Below are positions 7,612-15,616 of a stretch of DNA of 34,739 nucleotides, piece after piece (the stretch's first letter is position 1; each line of letters starts with the position of its first letter). The stretch is from positions 1 through 34,739 of the forward strand of contig NZ_AKJL01000148.1 in assembly GCF_000282355.1 (NCBI RefSeq), in the 5' to 3' direction. Under the pieces are notes generated by a model, which made no database searches, was not told where the DNA came from, and saw only the letters and a list, made by a program, of their open reading frames with translations. The DNA comes from Pseudomonas sp. GM49 (lineage in GTDB: Bacteria > Pseudomonadota > Gammaproteobacteria > Pseudomonadales > Pseudomonadaceae). The position numbers and the translations under genes were made by a program.

Positions 7612-7678
7612 CAGCACCTAGTCAATGCCATGGTCGAGCAGACCATGCCTGACCTCCATTAATCGACAAGGATGTTCC

Positions 7679-8221
7679 ATGCGGGATAACCCAAAACTCT
7701 CCGTGTTCACCCGGGTCGATACTGGCTTGGCGCGCTTTGCCTGTGGCCTGCTCGAGGGGCTGAAGCACCTGGCGCTCTGGATGCTGGGGCTAATCGCCAT
7801 AGACGAATACTTCACTCTGATTTTCGAGTATGGCGAAGGATTGGCCGATATGGCCCTGCTTGAATGGGCCTTTTTGCTACTGGCGCTGTCGCTGACCTGG
7901 CGCCATTGCCATTACGCGCGGCACTTCGGTTATGGATTCTGGCGTGGCCTGGGGCGCTGGCTGACGGCGCAGGGCATTCTGCTCGCCGTAGGAATGATCG
8001 TCTTGGCAACCCTGGAGCCATCGGGGTCCGCAAAGGCGCTCGACTCGCTGAAGCTAGCCAACAAATCGGGAGAAATACTGAGTTTCGCCTTCGCATTACT
8101 GGCCCTGTACCTAGGCGCACCTACGCAACCACGTATTGCCGAACAGCCCAAACCGGTGACGGAGAACGCCCGCCAGGAGCCCAGCACTTCCCCGGCTCCA
8201 GACAAGGCAGTCAGCCCTTGA
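7679..8221 (+). CDS. Four-TM membrane protein, first gene of six-gene operon
   Basis: A 180-aa membrane protein I do not recognise. Hydrophobic segments are at about residues 30-55, 58-78, 98-116 and 133-148. A cytoplasm-like Pro/Glu-rich tail follows (residues 150-180). The frame opens at 7625, but the ATG at 7679 has an AAGGA ribosome site 6 nt upstream and gives a sensible start. It overlaps the next gene by 4 nt (TTGA), so translation is probably coupled. As first gene of an unknown operon on a mobile island, it may be the membrane partner of a small multi-protein system. Function unknown. Confidence 0.7.
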   Translation: MRDNPKLSVFTRVDTGLARFACGLLEGLKHLALWMLGLIAIDEYFTLIFEYGEGLADMALLEWAFLLLALSLTWRHCHYARHFGYGFWRGLGRWLTAQGILLAVGMIVLATLEPSGSAKALDSLKLANKSGEILSFAFALLALYLGAPTQPRIAEQPKPVTENARQEPSTSPAPDKAVSP

Positions 8222-8556
8222 AAACCCTCACACCCCTGTTGACCCTGACGCTGCTGAGCCTGCCCATTCAACTCAGCCTGGCCGGCACCGATCCGGCCCG
8301 GCTAATTGAGAGCTGTACCGAACTGGTGAATATCTACGACAAGCACGACCAACTGCGCTTTGCCGCTGCGCAAACAACCTCGCTTTCCGAAGCCATGCGT
8401 GCCGGCTATTGCCGAGGCGTGCTCGACGAGTACCAACGCAATAACCAGTGCGGAACCCGCGACTGGCGCGAGCAGGCCAACACCATTGCTAAGCGCGCTG
8501 AACAGCCCGGTGCACAGGATGTCGACCACTTACTGGCAACAGCTTGTGGTAAATGA
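8218..8556 (+). CDS. Small exported Cys-containing protein (Rap1a/Tai-like?)
   Basis: A 112-aa protein starting at TTG (8218), which overlaps the stop of the previous gene in a TTGA junction. An N-terminal signal peptide is clear (MKTLTPLLTLTLLSLPIQLS followed by LAG), and the mature part has four Cys residues. The pattern RLIESC ... AGYCRGV ... C resembles the first part of the Rap1a/Tai immunity family, but the protein is shorter and the usual middle block is absent. A periplasmic location is likely. Rap1a proteins neutralise a type VI amidase in Serratia, but no effector is visible here, so that role is not claimed. It overlaps the next gene by 38 nt. Confidence 0.6.
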   Translation: MKTLTPLLTLTLLSLPIQLSLAGTDPARLIESCTELVNIYDKHDQLRFAAAQTTSLSEAMRAGYCRGVLDEYQRNNQCGTRDWREQANTIAKRAEQPGAQDVDHLLATACGK

Positions 8557-9238
8557 ACAAGGGCTAACCCTACCACAGGCGGTGGAGCGCCTGTTTGGCA
8601 TCAAGCCCGCCCACCACGATACTCTACGCAATGCCCTGAACACGCTAGTCAAGGCGATGAGCCAGGCCGGGGTGCTCCTGCTGCACAAGGAAGATATCAG
8701 CTTCACGGAAGGCGGACGCAAGCGCTGGTCACTACCGCGCAGTGAGCTGGACTGCCTGCATAATGCCATTGTTTTGCATGGTATCTTCGGCGACCCCAAG
8801 ACGGTGATCCTCCTGTTCACTCAACCGGCGCAACGCCGACAGCACGCCGATTGGGCCGCAAGCCTGCTGCTGGAACGGCAGTCGGTGGCCAGCCTGGGGC
8901 TGATCAACAAACAACTTGTGGACCTGCTCGGTATGCTCAAATCGGCGGTCGACCTCAAGCTGGAGCGCTTGCCCAACCCTTTCGACAACGCGCTGCCGCA
9001 GATGGGCCTGGACGACTACGGCGGTAATCTGCTCAAGGCCATGGCCTGCCAGACGGCCGCGCTGTCGATGGGCGACAGCATGATGGTGCATTACCTCAAC
9101 GGTGATCTGGAGCAGGCGCACACTGTGGCGGCGACCCTGCAAACCGATAACCCACTGCTGCTGCAATATCGGCAGATGATCCTGACCGCCTATGAGGAGG
9201 CAAGGACCTTCGACGACCTGCTCGACACTTGGCGATGA
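8519..9238 (+). CDS. Hypothetical cytoplasmic protein of six-gene operon
   Basis: A 239-aa soluble protein without signal peptide or TM segment; family not recognised. It looks largely alpha-helical. The N-terminal 60 residues (LTLPQAVERLFGIK ... LRNALNTLVKAMSQAGVLLL) could be a winged-helix-like fold, but that is only an impression. The start ATG at 8519 lies inside the 3' end of the preceding gene and is preferred because the upstream frame up to 8360 merely shadows that gene. It is third in the rightward operon; the next gene follows after 61 nt that contain a hairpin. Confidence 0.6.
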   Translation: MSTTYWQQLVVNEQGLTLPQAVERLFGIKPAHHDTLRNALNTLVKAMSQAGVLLLHKEDISFTEGGRKRWSLPRSELDCLHNAIVLHGIFGDPKTVILLFTQPAQRRQHADWAASLLLERQSVASLGLINKQLVDLLGMLKSAVDLKLERLPNPFDNALPQMGLDDYGGNLLKAMACQTAALSMGDSMMVHYLNGDLEQAHTVAATLQTDNPLLLQYRQMILTAYEEARTFDDLLDTWR

Positions 9239-9271
9239 AAGGTCTTGGTAGTGGAATCAACAAATAAATAC

Positions 9272-9296
9272 TGGCTCCGTCATCACACAGGAGCCA
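9272..9296 (+). promoter_or_regulatory. Hairpin sequestering the ribosome site of the 93-aa gene
   Basis: A perfect 7-bp inverted repeat, TGGCTCC (9272-9278) and GGAGCCA (9290-9296), with an 11-nt loop. The 3' arm contains the GGAG ribosome site of the gene starting at 9300. It could limit translation or serve as a protein-binding site. Confidence 0.45.
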
Positions 9297-9299
9297 AGC

Positions 9300-9581
9300 A
9301 TGAACACCATCGAACACATCCTCGCGAACTGCCCACATCAGGTAAGTCCATGCCATCTGTGCAAGGCCATCGAAATTGATCAGGCCCTGCAGGCCGGCAT
9401 TCCCTTCACTGCTCTCGGCGGCAAACGCGTGCGCTGCCGCAACGGCCTGGTGCGTTTCAAGCTCGGCTGCGACTGGCGTCTGCTCTACATGACCAGCGTG
9501 TACGGCTACTCGCCGCAAAGTCTGGTCAGCCGCCAGTGTTTCGAGCGTGAACTGAAGCGAAGGCGGGCTCTCAAGCCCTGA
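9300..9581 (+). CDS. Small Cys-rich basic protein of six-gene operon
   Basis: A 93-aa basic protein not recognised. Cys residues are C11, C18, C21, C48, C57 and C80, including a CHLC (CxxC) motif at 18-21 that could bind metal. The C-terminus is strongly basic (ERELKRRRALKP). The ATG at 9300 has an AGGAGCC ribosome site lying in the 3' arm of a hairpin. No signal peptide. It lies 27 nt before the GRDP-like gene, so the two are probably made together. Confidence 0.6.
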   Translation: MNTIEHILANCPHQVSPCHLCKAIEIDQALQAGIPFTALGGKRVRCRNGLVRFKLGCDWRLLYMTSVYGYSPQSLVSRQCFERELKRRRALKP

Positions 9582-9608
9582 TTCCCTTCATTCACTGGAG
9601 ACACACTC

Positions 9609-10112
9609 ATGACTGCAATTATTGCCCTGAAACAACCTCTGCTCGCCGCCAACGGTCTGGAAATGCAGGTCAGCCAACTGGACTTCCAGCGCCTCAAGCA
9701 CAAGTACACCGCGTCATCCGAGGCCGAAATGAGCGCAGCACAATGGGACGCGTCGGAGCTGGAATATCGCCGTTTCCTGACACTCAAGTGCTTGTATCCG
9801 ACTGTCGCGTTGGTGCCGAGCAAGCAGGTCGATGCTATCTGGCATGCACACATCCTGGACACCCGTGCCTATCGCGAGAACTGCCTCCAGGTGTTCGGCC
9901 GTTTCATCGACCACTACCCCTACTTCGGCATCTACGGTCAGGACGACTACCAGGAACTGAAGAGCGCCTTCGCTCACACGGTGGCGCTGTACGAGCAACA
10001 CTTCGGCGCCTACCCCGGTGGCGGCTGCGAGACACAGGCCATGCGCTGCAAGGACCACGCATGTCACGTCCCCACCACTTGCGCCTGTCGAGTCGAAGGT
10101 GCCTGCAAGTAA
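9609..10112 (+). CDS. GRDP/DUF1399-like protein with Cys-rich tail
   Basis: A 167-aa protein whose centre (residues 72-107) has the pattern of glycine-rich-domain-containing proteins (DUF1399): VDAIWHAHILDT, then YRENCLQVFGRFIDHYPYFG. The conserved W78, H79, H81 and D101-H102-x-P104 could bind metal. The last 28 residues are a Gly/Cys-rich tail with six Cys (140, 147, 152, 158, 160, 166) plus H150 and H153, unlike the core domain. The start has a GGAGA ribosome site. The biochemical role of the family in bacteria is not known to me. It is the fifth gene of the unknown operon. Confidence 0.65.
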   Translation: MTAIIALKQPLLAANGLEMQVSQLDFQRLKHKYTASSEAEMSAAQWDASELEYRRFLTLKCLYPTVALVPSKQVDAIWHAHILDTRAYRENCLQVFGRFIDHYPYFGIYGQDDYQELKSAFAHTVALYEQHFGAYPGGGCETQAMRCKDHACHVPTTCACRVEGACK

Positions 10113-10153
10113 GCGGGCAATTCATAGCCAACCAAACTCTGGAGAAACTCAAG

Positions 10154-10282
10154 ATGAGCAAGAAACCACAAAACCCCAGCCCTCCATCCCCCGCCCCACG
10201 CCCGGAAGTCCCCAATCTACCGAGCACAACCGGCAAAAAGTCAGGTAAAGACCGCGGTAACCATCCGCCGAAAAAATCGTAG
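10154..10282 (+). CDS. Small Pro/Lys-rich protein, last gene of six-gene operon
   Basis: A 42-aa basic low-complexity peptide, MSKKPQNPSPPSPAPRPEVP followed by a GKKSGKDRG-type tail, with about one third proline. A GGAG ribosome site is 9 nt before the ATG. It lies 41 nt after the GRDP-like gene and just before a hairpin terminator, so it closes the operon. It has no signal peptide and is probably intrinsically disordered. Function unknown; its position suggests it is a real component. Confidence 0.5.
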   Translation: MSKKPQNPSPPSPAPRPEVPNLPSTTGKKSGKDRGNHPPKKS

Positions 10283-10292
10283 CGCGTTAGTC

Positions 10293-10329
10293 GAGTGCGG
10301 CAGTCCACCTAGTGCGGTCTGCCGCACTC
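10293..10329 (+). terminator. Terminator of the six-gene operon
   Basis: A perfect 11-bp stem, GAGTGCGGCAG (10293-10303) with CTGCCGCACTC (10319-10329), followed by TTCATTTATT. It lies 10 nt after the last stop codon. Confidence 0.65.
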
Positions 10330-10616
10330 TTCATTTATTCAAACTCCGGCACCGGACTGTTTGCTATCTGATCGCGTAGAGCAAGGCTCGACACTTCGAT
10401 ACCACTAGATGGCACCACTGGCCGATTTCAGTCGGCCCTAACCGACTGCTTTTGGGCGGTTGCAGCCCCCTTGGCGGCAGGTAGCAATCGACCAAAAACA
10501 GCCCCTGGCTTGCTAGAAAAATGTAGGCACTCCTCGTAGACGACCCTTTACCCTTTGACTGGTGTCAAATTGATATCTACGATGGGCGCTTCAGTACGCG
10601 CTTATTGGGAATACAA
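10330..10616. other. Intergenic stretch before the two-TM gene
   Basis: No gene seen. It holds short GGCCGATTT/CAGTCGGCC-type palindromic Pseudomonas intergenic sequence near 10419-10450, and presumably the promoter of the gene at 10617. Confidence 0.5.
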
Positions 10617-11405
10617 ATGTCGGGAACTAAACTAACACCAGATAAAATTACCAGTCCGTTTCAGCTAATGGCTGCTTGGTTTTCCATGCTGGTGCTTCTG
10701 GTGGTAGTTTTGCTGGGAGCTGCGGCAAATATCGATAAACCAGATTGGGCTGCGGGATTTTTAGTAATTTTTTCTTCAGTGGTGACTCTCGTGGTCATTA
10801 GTTGCGTGACATTAATGCTCACAAAATTTAGGCCACACCTTCAAGATGGCAAAGAGTACGCTCAATGGCTAAAGGTGCAAGCTAGATATACTGCTGGTAT
10901 CCGCATTAGCGAAGCTTTACCGAATACTGGACTGGTGCCGGTCCCCACCATACTGAATGCTGCACCAATAACTGCCGATGCTCACCTTACATTTCAGACC
11001 CAAGAACACTTCACCGTTAGCGTACTCAATGGCTTTAATTCGAAAGAGTTGGTACGTGCTTTAAGGAAAATAGGAGTATCTGCTGAGGTATACCAAGAGG
11101 CATCGAACGAGAGAGATTTTGATGGCCAAGAGAGTATCTGGCTTGGCGAGAGAGTTTCTAGCAAAGTTGCCTCAGAGGTAATTAAAATTGCGTCAGAATT
11201 TTGGCCCCACTTGAAATATATTCACCTTTCCAGTGATGGTGATGTTCCTCCCGATGATGTTCATGATCAAATTTTTCTAGCTGGATCTAGTAACACGGCG
11301 ATGGTACTTGGACTAAACCCATGGAGTACGAGTGAACTTTCCAGTCTTGACGGAACACTTAGTCTTGGCGATTTTCATTTAATGATCCGTAGTAAATATC
11401 GATAG
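10617..11405 (+). CDS. Two-TM protein with C-terminal cytoplasmic domain
   Basis: A 262-aa protein with two adjacent TM segments (about residues 17-41 and 46-72) followed by a 190-aa soluble domain. The last ~110 residues (LVRALRKIGVSAEV ... IWLGERVSSKVASEVIKIAS ... IFLAGS) show an alternating pattern suggesting a small alpha/beta sensor-like module; I cannot name the family. The ATG at 10617 is preferred over an upstream TTG at 10605. AT-rich codon use differs from the preceding operon. It is separated from the ATPase gene by a MITE-like repeat and is on the opposite strand. A membrane effector or sensor role is only a possibility. Confidence 0.65.
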   Translation: MSGTKLTPDKITSPFQLMAAWFSMLVLLVVVLLGAAANIDKPDWAAGFLVIFSSVVTLVVISCVTLMLTKFRPHLQDGKEYAQWLKVQARYTAGIRISEALPNTGLVPVPTILNAAPITADAHLTFQTQEHFTVSVLNGFNSKELVRALRKIGVSAEVYQEASNERDFDGQESIWLGERVSSKVASEVIKIASEFWPHLKYIHLSSDGDVPPDDVHDQIFLAGSSNTAMVLGLNPWSTSELSSLDGTLSLGDFHLMIRSKYR

Positions 11406-11549
11406 GTCAATCTCGCATCTCACACGCACCAATTACCGTAGACTAAGTATGGTAGTTCGGCTCCACCGCTGCGCCCCGACACCGGATTTTTCCAACGTGG
11501 GTTAATATCAGGAATGGGTCGACTGCTGCCTCCGCGACTGGCAGCAATC

Positions 11550-11735
11550 GGCCGATGCTGTTGAAAACAGTCGGTCTGCTCAAACTGACTGATCATTGAC
11601 TGATGAAAACGCCTTTTTTGCACGCTGCCATGTGAAATCCGAGTCCGGATGCCTTTGCCAAAAGTAAAGATTTCATTCTCGGACGCGTACTTTCCTGATG
11701 CGCAAACCATGGCCGACTTTTCAACTGTATCGGCC
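11550..11735. repeat. MITE-like repeat A, copy 1
   Basis: A 186-bp element with ~23-bp imperfect terminal inverted repeats (GGCCGATGCTGTTGAAAA... at left; its complement form at right). Similar throughout to 14397-14581. It has no coding capacity. The rest of the 11406-11804 intergenic region shows no gene. Confidence 0.75.
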
Positions 11736-11804
11736 AAAAACAGACGGTCAGGCCCGATCTTATATGCGGTTGTGTAGGCTTTTGGTGATTATTCCATATC
11801 CACT

Positions 11805-13985
11805 TCAAATAAGAGCTTTAACTTTTCCATACAAATCGTAGAGGTGTAGCGCCGACATATCCAAAATAGGTTCATACATAAACGAATTCAGATGGATATT
11901 TTCCGGCGTCATGAGGTTGACCTGAGATAGCACTATTATCTGGTCGCTAGCGCCAGGAAACATCAAAGAAAACTTACTATACAACTCAAAGGTCTGGTTG
12001 CTGCTGATCTCATTGACAAATTTAGAATCATTAATCTTAGCAATCATAAATTCTTCAGCTCTGAGCCGAATCCCGATTGATAAAATCACCTTGGATTCCA
12101 ACTCAACATCATCATCAGCCTTAACAGCCAAAGCATCTGCCTCATCGTAAATAAGCTGCATTGCAGAGGTCGTCGGATTTGGAAGTGACAGATTGGCCTG
12201 ATCCAGCAATGTAGCTTTGAATGACACTTCTAAATCTCCGATGGTCAGCGTCGTGCTATCTGCCTTGACGTGCAACAACGACGTGAGCATGAGATAGTGC
12301 GGACTCGTAACACCATGGCAGTATTCAGCTAAATTGCGCACGAACGGGATACTGGCTACAAGAAAGGCAGGATTTTTTGCTAGGCCACCTTTCCATGTCG
12401 TGAACGGATTTTTCTGATATTTTTCTTCTACAAAAACCAGAGCCCCTTGATTTTTCTTGGCGAACAATCTCCGACTCCTAGCAATTTGGAGCCTGCTACT
12501 AATCGTTCGATGGAAATCGAAATTATGCGTTAAGAAAACCAGTCTAAAAAATGGAATTTTTGCAATTTCGTTGAAGTACTCAATTATTGCGTATTTATTT
12601 TTATAATCAAATGAATCTGCGATATCATCAACTATTAACAGCGTTTGTTGATTTGACTCGCGCCGCGCCTGAACCTCAAACAATACGTTGAGTATATATA
12701 AAGCACGCTTTTCCCCTTGACTCAGAACCTGAAGCAGTTTTTCCTCTTCTACACCACACGTTCCTTGTCCATCCTGAAACTCAAAAGCAACTTTCGGGGT
12801 TTCTCCCTTGAGAATAACATCTTGTTGATTCTGAACGACCAGCTTAAACGGCACGTAAAACCTTTCATTGAACTGGGTAACAACCGCAGCCCACTTCGTC
12901 TTTTCCGCCTCAGCTTGATGTGCCGTCTCTGCGATTACATCCTTTGCTGAAGCATAGGCCGCAGCAAATGAAATCAAAGCAGGTTTGGCAGCATTAAAAT
13001 AGGAATTCCACAGTTTCTTCCTGAACCCGTTAAAATCCCCAAGCTCGGCCAAAATTTCCGGATGCCCTGTTAGATACTCGCGAAACTTCTTAAGCTCTAG
13101 GTTTTTTTGAAGCTGTTTATCTACGGCTTCAAATTTTGCGGATAGCTCTTTATCACCCAGAATGCGCTGTTTCTCCGCAACAACAAGCTCCTCCAATTCT
13201 TTCGCTGAGGTGACCTCTAACTTTTCGCCACCATTCGAAATATTCAGCGTGTGGTTTGCATCAAAAAAACCGTTGCTTTGTAGGTTCTTTGAGACATCGG
13301 CGGCACCAGCATGGTTAAATTTTTTGCTAAGCAATGGAGATTTCTCAACAAGCTCTTGATACTTCGACATATATTCTTGCAGTTGCTCGTGCAAAGTCCC
13401 AGCCTTGAACGCCGCGATTGTCTTATCATTGAATATTTCGGCATATACCAAGTCCGAAAATCGAGTATCACCATCCAAACTATCAGCTAGATCTGCAAAG
13501 AAGTCATAAGGATTTTTAAACTGAAAGACGTCTTTAATTTCAGAGGCCGGTGATGCTTTTCCTGGCCAACCTGAGATTTCCTTCAGCGTCTTCAAGAGAC
13601 TTTCTTGAGTTGAGTCGATGTTTCGAACAGCCTCTTCGTATTCATGCCTCAACTTTGGGTTAACTAGAAGCGTTGAGGTCCCTGCCCCGGCATATCGTTC
13701 AACATATGGTTTGATGACAAATAGGGACTCAGGAGTGATCGGCGTAGCTGGGTCAGAAGTAATTAATCTGCTGGTTTGACGTGCGGGGAATATCAGATCT
13801 TGGCTGTCCCGTCCCTCTTGAACATCCAGAAAGGTTCGCGCTAGCGAAGTCTTCATGAAACCGTTTGGCGCATATACAGAGAAAGCAGAACCAGCTGGAA
13901 CCTTCGCACTTCCTTTAAACGTGAGCATTGCGTCAAGCTTTTGTATTCCGTAGCAATTCTCTAGTTTAATATCCAAGACATCCAT
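11805..13985 (-). CDS. ABC-type ATPase with HEPN-like C-terminal region (putative defence toxin)
   Basis: A 726-aa ATPase of the SMC/RloC/PrrC type. It has a Walker A variant APNGFMKTS (residues 39-47), a long helical middle (about 105-385), an ABC signature LSQGE (421-425), Walker B LLIVDD (449-454) and an H-loop FLTHN (485-488). The C-terminal domain (about 530-726) contains V-R-N-L-A-E-Y-C-H (R550, H557), an R-N-x5-H arrangement as in HEPN ribonucleases, and a further H572. Characterised relatives PrrC and RloC cut tRNA on phage attack, so abortive-infection RNase activity is a reasonable inference but unproven. The ATG at 13985 is chosen over 13991 because GGAG lies 8 nt before it. It is AT-rich and flanked by MITE-like repeats. 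No partner gene is coupled. Confidence 0.75.
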   Translation of the reverse strand: MDVLDIKLENCYGIQKLDAMLTFKGSAKVPAGSAFSVYAPNGFMKTSLARTFLDVQEGRDSQDLIFPARQTSRLITSDPATPITPESLFVIKPYVERYAGAGTSTLLVNPKLRHEYEEAVRNIDSTQESLLKTLKEISGWPGKASPASEIKDVFQFKNPYDFFADLADSLDGDTRFSDLVYAEIFNDKTIAAFKAGTLHEQLQEYMSKYQELVEKSPLLSKKFNHAGAADVSKNLQSNGFFDANHTLNISNGGEKLEVTSAKELEELVVAEKQRILGDKELSAKFEAVDKQLQKNLELKKFREYLTGHPEILAELGDFNGFRKKLWNSYFNAAKPALISFAAAYASAKDVIAETAHQAEAEKTKWAAVVTQFNERFYVPFKLVVQNQQDVILKGETPKVAFEFQDGQGTCGVEEEKLLQVLSQGEKRALYILNVLFEVQARRESNQQTLLIVDDIADSFDYKNKYAIIEYFNEIAKIPFFRLVFLTHNFDFHRTISSRLQIARSRRLFAKKNQGALVFVEEKYQKNPFTTWKGGLAKNPAFLVASIPFVRNLAEYCHGVTSPHYLMLTSLLHVKADSTTLTIGDLEVSFKATLLDQANLSLPNPTTSAMQLIYDEADALAVKADDDVELESKVILSIGIRLRAEEFMIAKINDSKFVNEISSNQTFELYSKFSLMFPGASDQIIVLSQVNLMTPENIHLNSFMYEPILDMSALHLYDLYGKVKALI

Positions 13986-14204
13986 ATCCATTTCTCCAGT
14001 TTGAAGGTGGTACTGCGAGAGGTCGACACTATCGATTTGCCAGCATTCTGTCTATGCGTCGTTGTGGTAAATCCGGTTCAGTCTCATACTGCGTAGCGGG
14101 TTATACGGCCATCGCGGAAGCTATCCACGGGAGCAGGAGAGTAGCATTAAGCGGATAGGCTGTTGTCGGCTAGGTGCTGCCTTCTCCACAGGCTGCTTCG
14201 GGCC

Positions 14205-14363
14205 CAGAGTGTGTAAAAACGCATGCGCTGTTTTGAAGTCTGCGTTGCTAAGTAAAATCTGCTGGTGCCTGTGTAATCAGCAGACCAGAAATTTGCGTAG
14301 GAGCGCGTTTTTTGTTCCAGCCCCGACTGTCAGGCGTGTTCTAAAACGTTTTTACACACCCTC
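14205..14363. repeat. MITE-like repeat B, copy 1
   Basis: A 159-bp element. The terminal inverted repeats share the core GTGTGTAAAAACG (left) and CGTTTTTACACAC (right). Similar over its whole length, with equal length, to 17299-17457. Non-coding. Confidence 0.75.
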
Positions 14364-14396
14364 GGTCGGAAACCGCCCTTCGCACAGGCAGCAGTC

Positions 14397-14581
14397 GGCC
14401 GATTCTGTTGAAAAAGTCGGTTCGCCCAAACAGCCTGGTCATTGACTGGTTAAAACGCCTTTTTGCACACTGCTACGTGAAATCTGAGTCCGGAAGCCAC
14501 TGCCGAAAGTACAGATTTCAATCTCGGACGCATACTTTTCTGCTGCGGAAACCATGGTCGACTTTTTCAACAGAATCGGCC
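14397..14581. repeat. MITE-like repeat A, copy 2
   Basis: A 185-bp element with perfect 23-bp terminal inverted repeats at 14397-14419 and 14559-14581, beginning GGCCGATTCTGTTGAAAAAG. It is 33 bp from repeat B copy 1. The 13986-14716 interval otherwise holds no gene. Confidence 0.85.
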
Positions 14582-14716
14582 AATTGCGGTCACTCACCAT
14601 ATCCATCGTATGCACTCCAACTTCGGCACGCGTGCGAACAACGGCTATCCGCACTCTGGCTTCTTTTTCAAAGTACACCCGCATCTAAATGAAAAACGCC
14701 GCCCCCCCTATACGAC

Positions 14717-15616
14717 TTATGGAGCTGGAGGCGAGGACTGGCGAAAACCTTTAATGCTGGGGCAGCCCGCCTGTGTAATCTTGCTGTTAGCGTATGCAAC
14801 GAAGTCTGGACAGGCCGCTAGACCATGCCAAAGTCGGCTATCCCATGCATTGCATCCAAGCTTTTCTCTGGCTTCGGCGTACCGTCGTTTCAAGACACTG
14901 TCCAATGCCCGCTGCGATACCCCTCCAGGATAATACTGGCGCAGCTCACTGATGAGCCCGCTTACTGTGCTGGATGCCTCGCCTTTAAATCTGTCAATCA
15001 GTCCAAGCCGCTCAAGATGTTGATGAGCGACTGCACCTGCTTGGCTTAGCTTACCCTCACCCCCACCGTAATATTGGATAGAAAGCTTCCCGTTGGTAAT
15101 AGTAACCTTGCAGTGCAGCAAGGCCTCATCATTATCTACGGTAAAATAAGGGTGACAGTAAATTAGCTTGTTTTTGTCAAAGTAGCTAGATTTCCTTTGA
15201 TTGCAGCCATAGCAGATATAGATCAAATTTTCATGGCAAACAGAATATTCAGGAAAGTAGTCCTTTGGCATGTAGTGATCCCATGTTTTGGGGTCATTCA
15301 ACATGCAGTACGCACAACGCTGCACATTAATATTAGATTGTGAAATCAGAGACTTTAGAATCGCATCCTTATGCGTGGATAGCTCCTTGGTGCCGACTGA
15401 ATAACAAGACTTAAGTGCCTCTTTAGCTTCGTCAGTCCAACCTTGCTGGATGGGGGGCTTAAACGATTTTAATATTTTTGCATAACCCTTACATAGAGCA
15501 AGTACGTCAACCTGCACAGCCTTCAATTCAGCCCTTGTTTTCAAATGCTTATTGGCAATTATTGCCGAGAAATAAGTGTCAACGTCGAGAGCACTTGCTG
15601 CCATCTGATATCTCAT
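14717..15616 (-). CDS. HNH endonuclease of Septu-like pair (PtuB-like)
   Basis: A 299-aa HNH nuclease. The zinc-binding/HNH core runs C101-x2-C104, then W-D-H114-Y-x-P-K118, N130-L131 and C135-x2-C138-N139. The N-terminal 90 residues are helical; the C-terminal 140 residues are of unknown fold. It overlaps the upstream ATPase gene by 4 nt (ATGA), so the two proteins are made in a coupled manner. An ATPase plus HNH pair with this order matches Septu (PtuA/PtuB), where the nuclease degrades nucleic acid once the ATPase is triggered. Family name is inferred from architecture. No reverse transcriptase is nearby, so it is not a retron. Confidence 0.75.
   Translation of the reverse strand: MRYQMAASALDVDTYFSAIIANKHLKTRAELKAVQVDVLALCKGYAKILKSFKPPIQQGWTDEAKEALKSCYSVGTKELSTHKDAILKSLISQSNINVQRCAYCMLNDPKTWDHYMPKDYFPEYSVCHENLIYICYGCNQRKSSYFDKNKLIYCHPYFTVDNDEALLHCKVTITNGKLSIQYYGGGEGKLSQAGAVAHQHLERLGLIDRFKGEASSTVSGLISELRQYYPGGVSQRALDSVLKRRYAEAREKLGCNAWDSRLWHGLAACPDFVAYANSKITQAGCPSIKGFRQSSPPAP

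Larger units (their letters stand above)
6455..7678. other. Gene-poor left end of the 18-kb island
   Basis: About 1.2 kb without a convincing complete gene. It contains copy 2 of the 79-bp repeat (6668-6746), several TGTCCGC motifs near 6988-7010 and 7258-7280, and a possible coding fragment on the minus strand at 7441-7611. Frames here are short and broken, as expected for decayed DNA. Confidence 0.6.

Noticed and set aside
8218..8556. Type VI secretion immunity gene (Rap1a/Tai)
   Set aside because: Only partial family resemblance, and no effector or T6SS gene nearby; left as a tentative resemblance.
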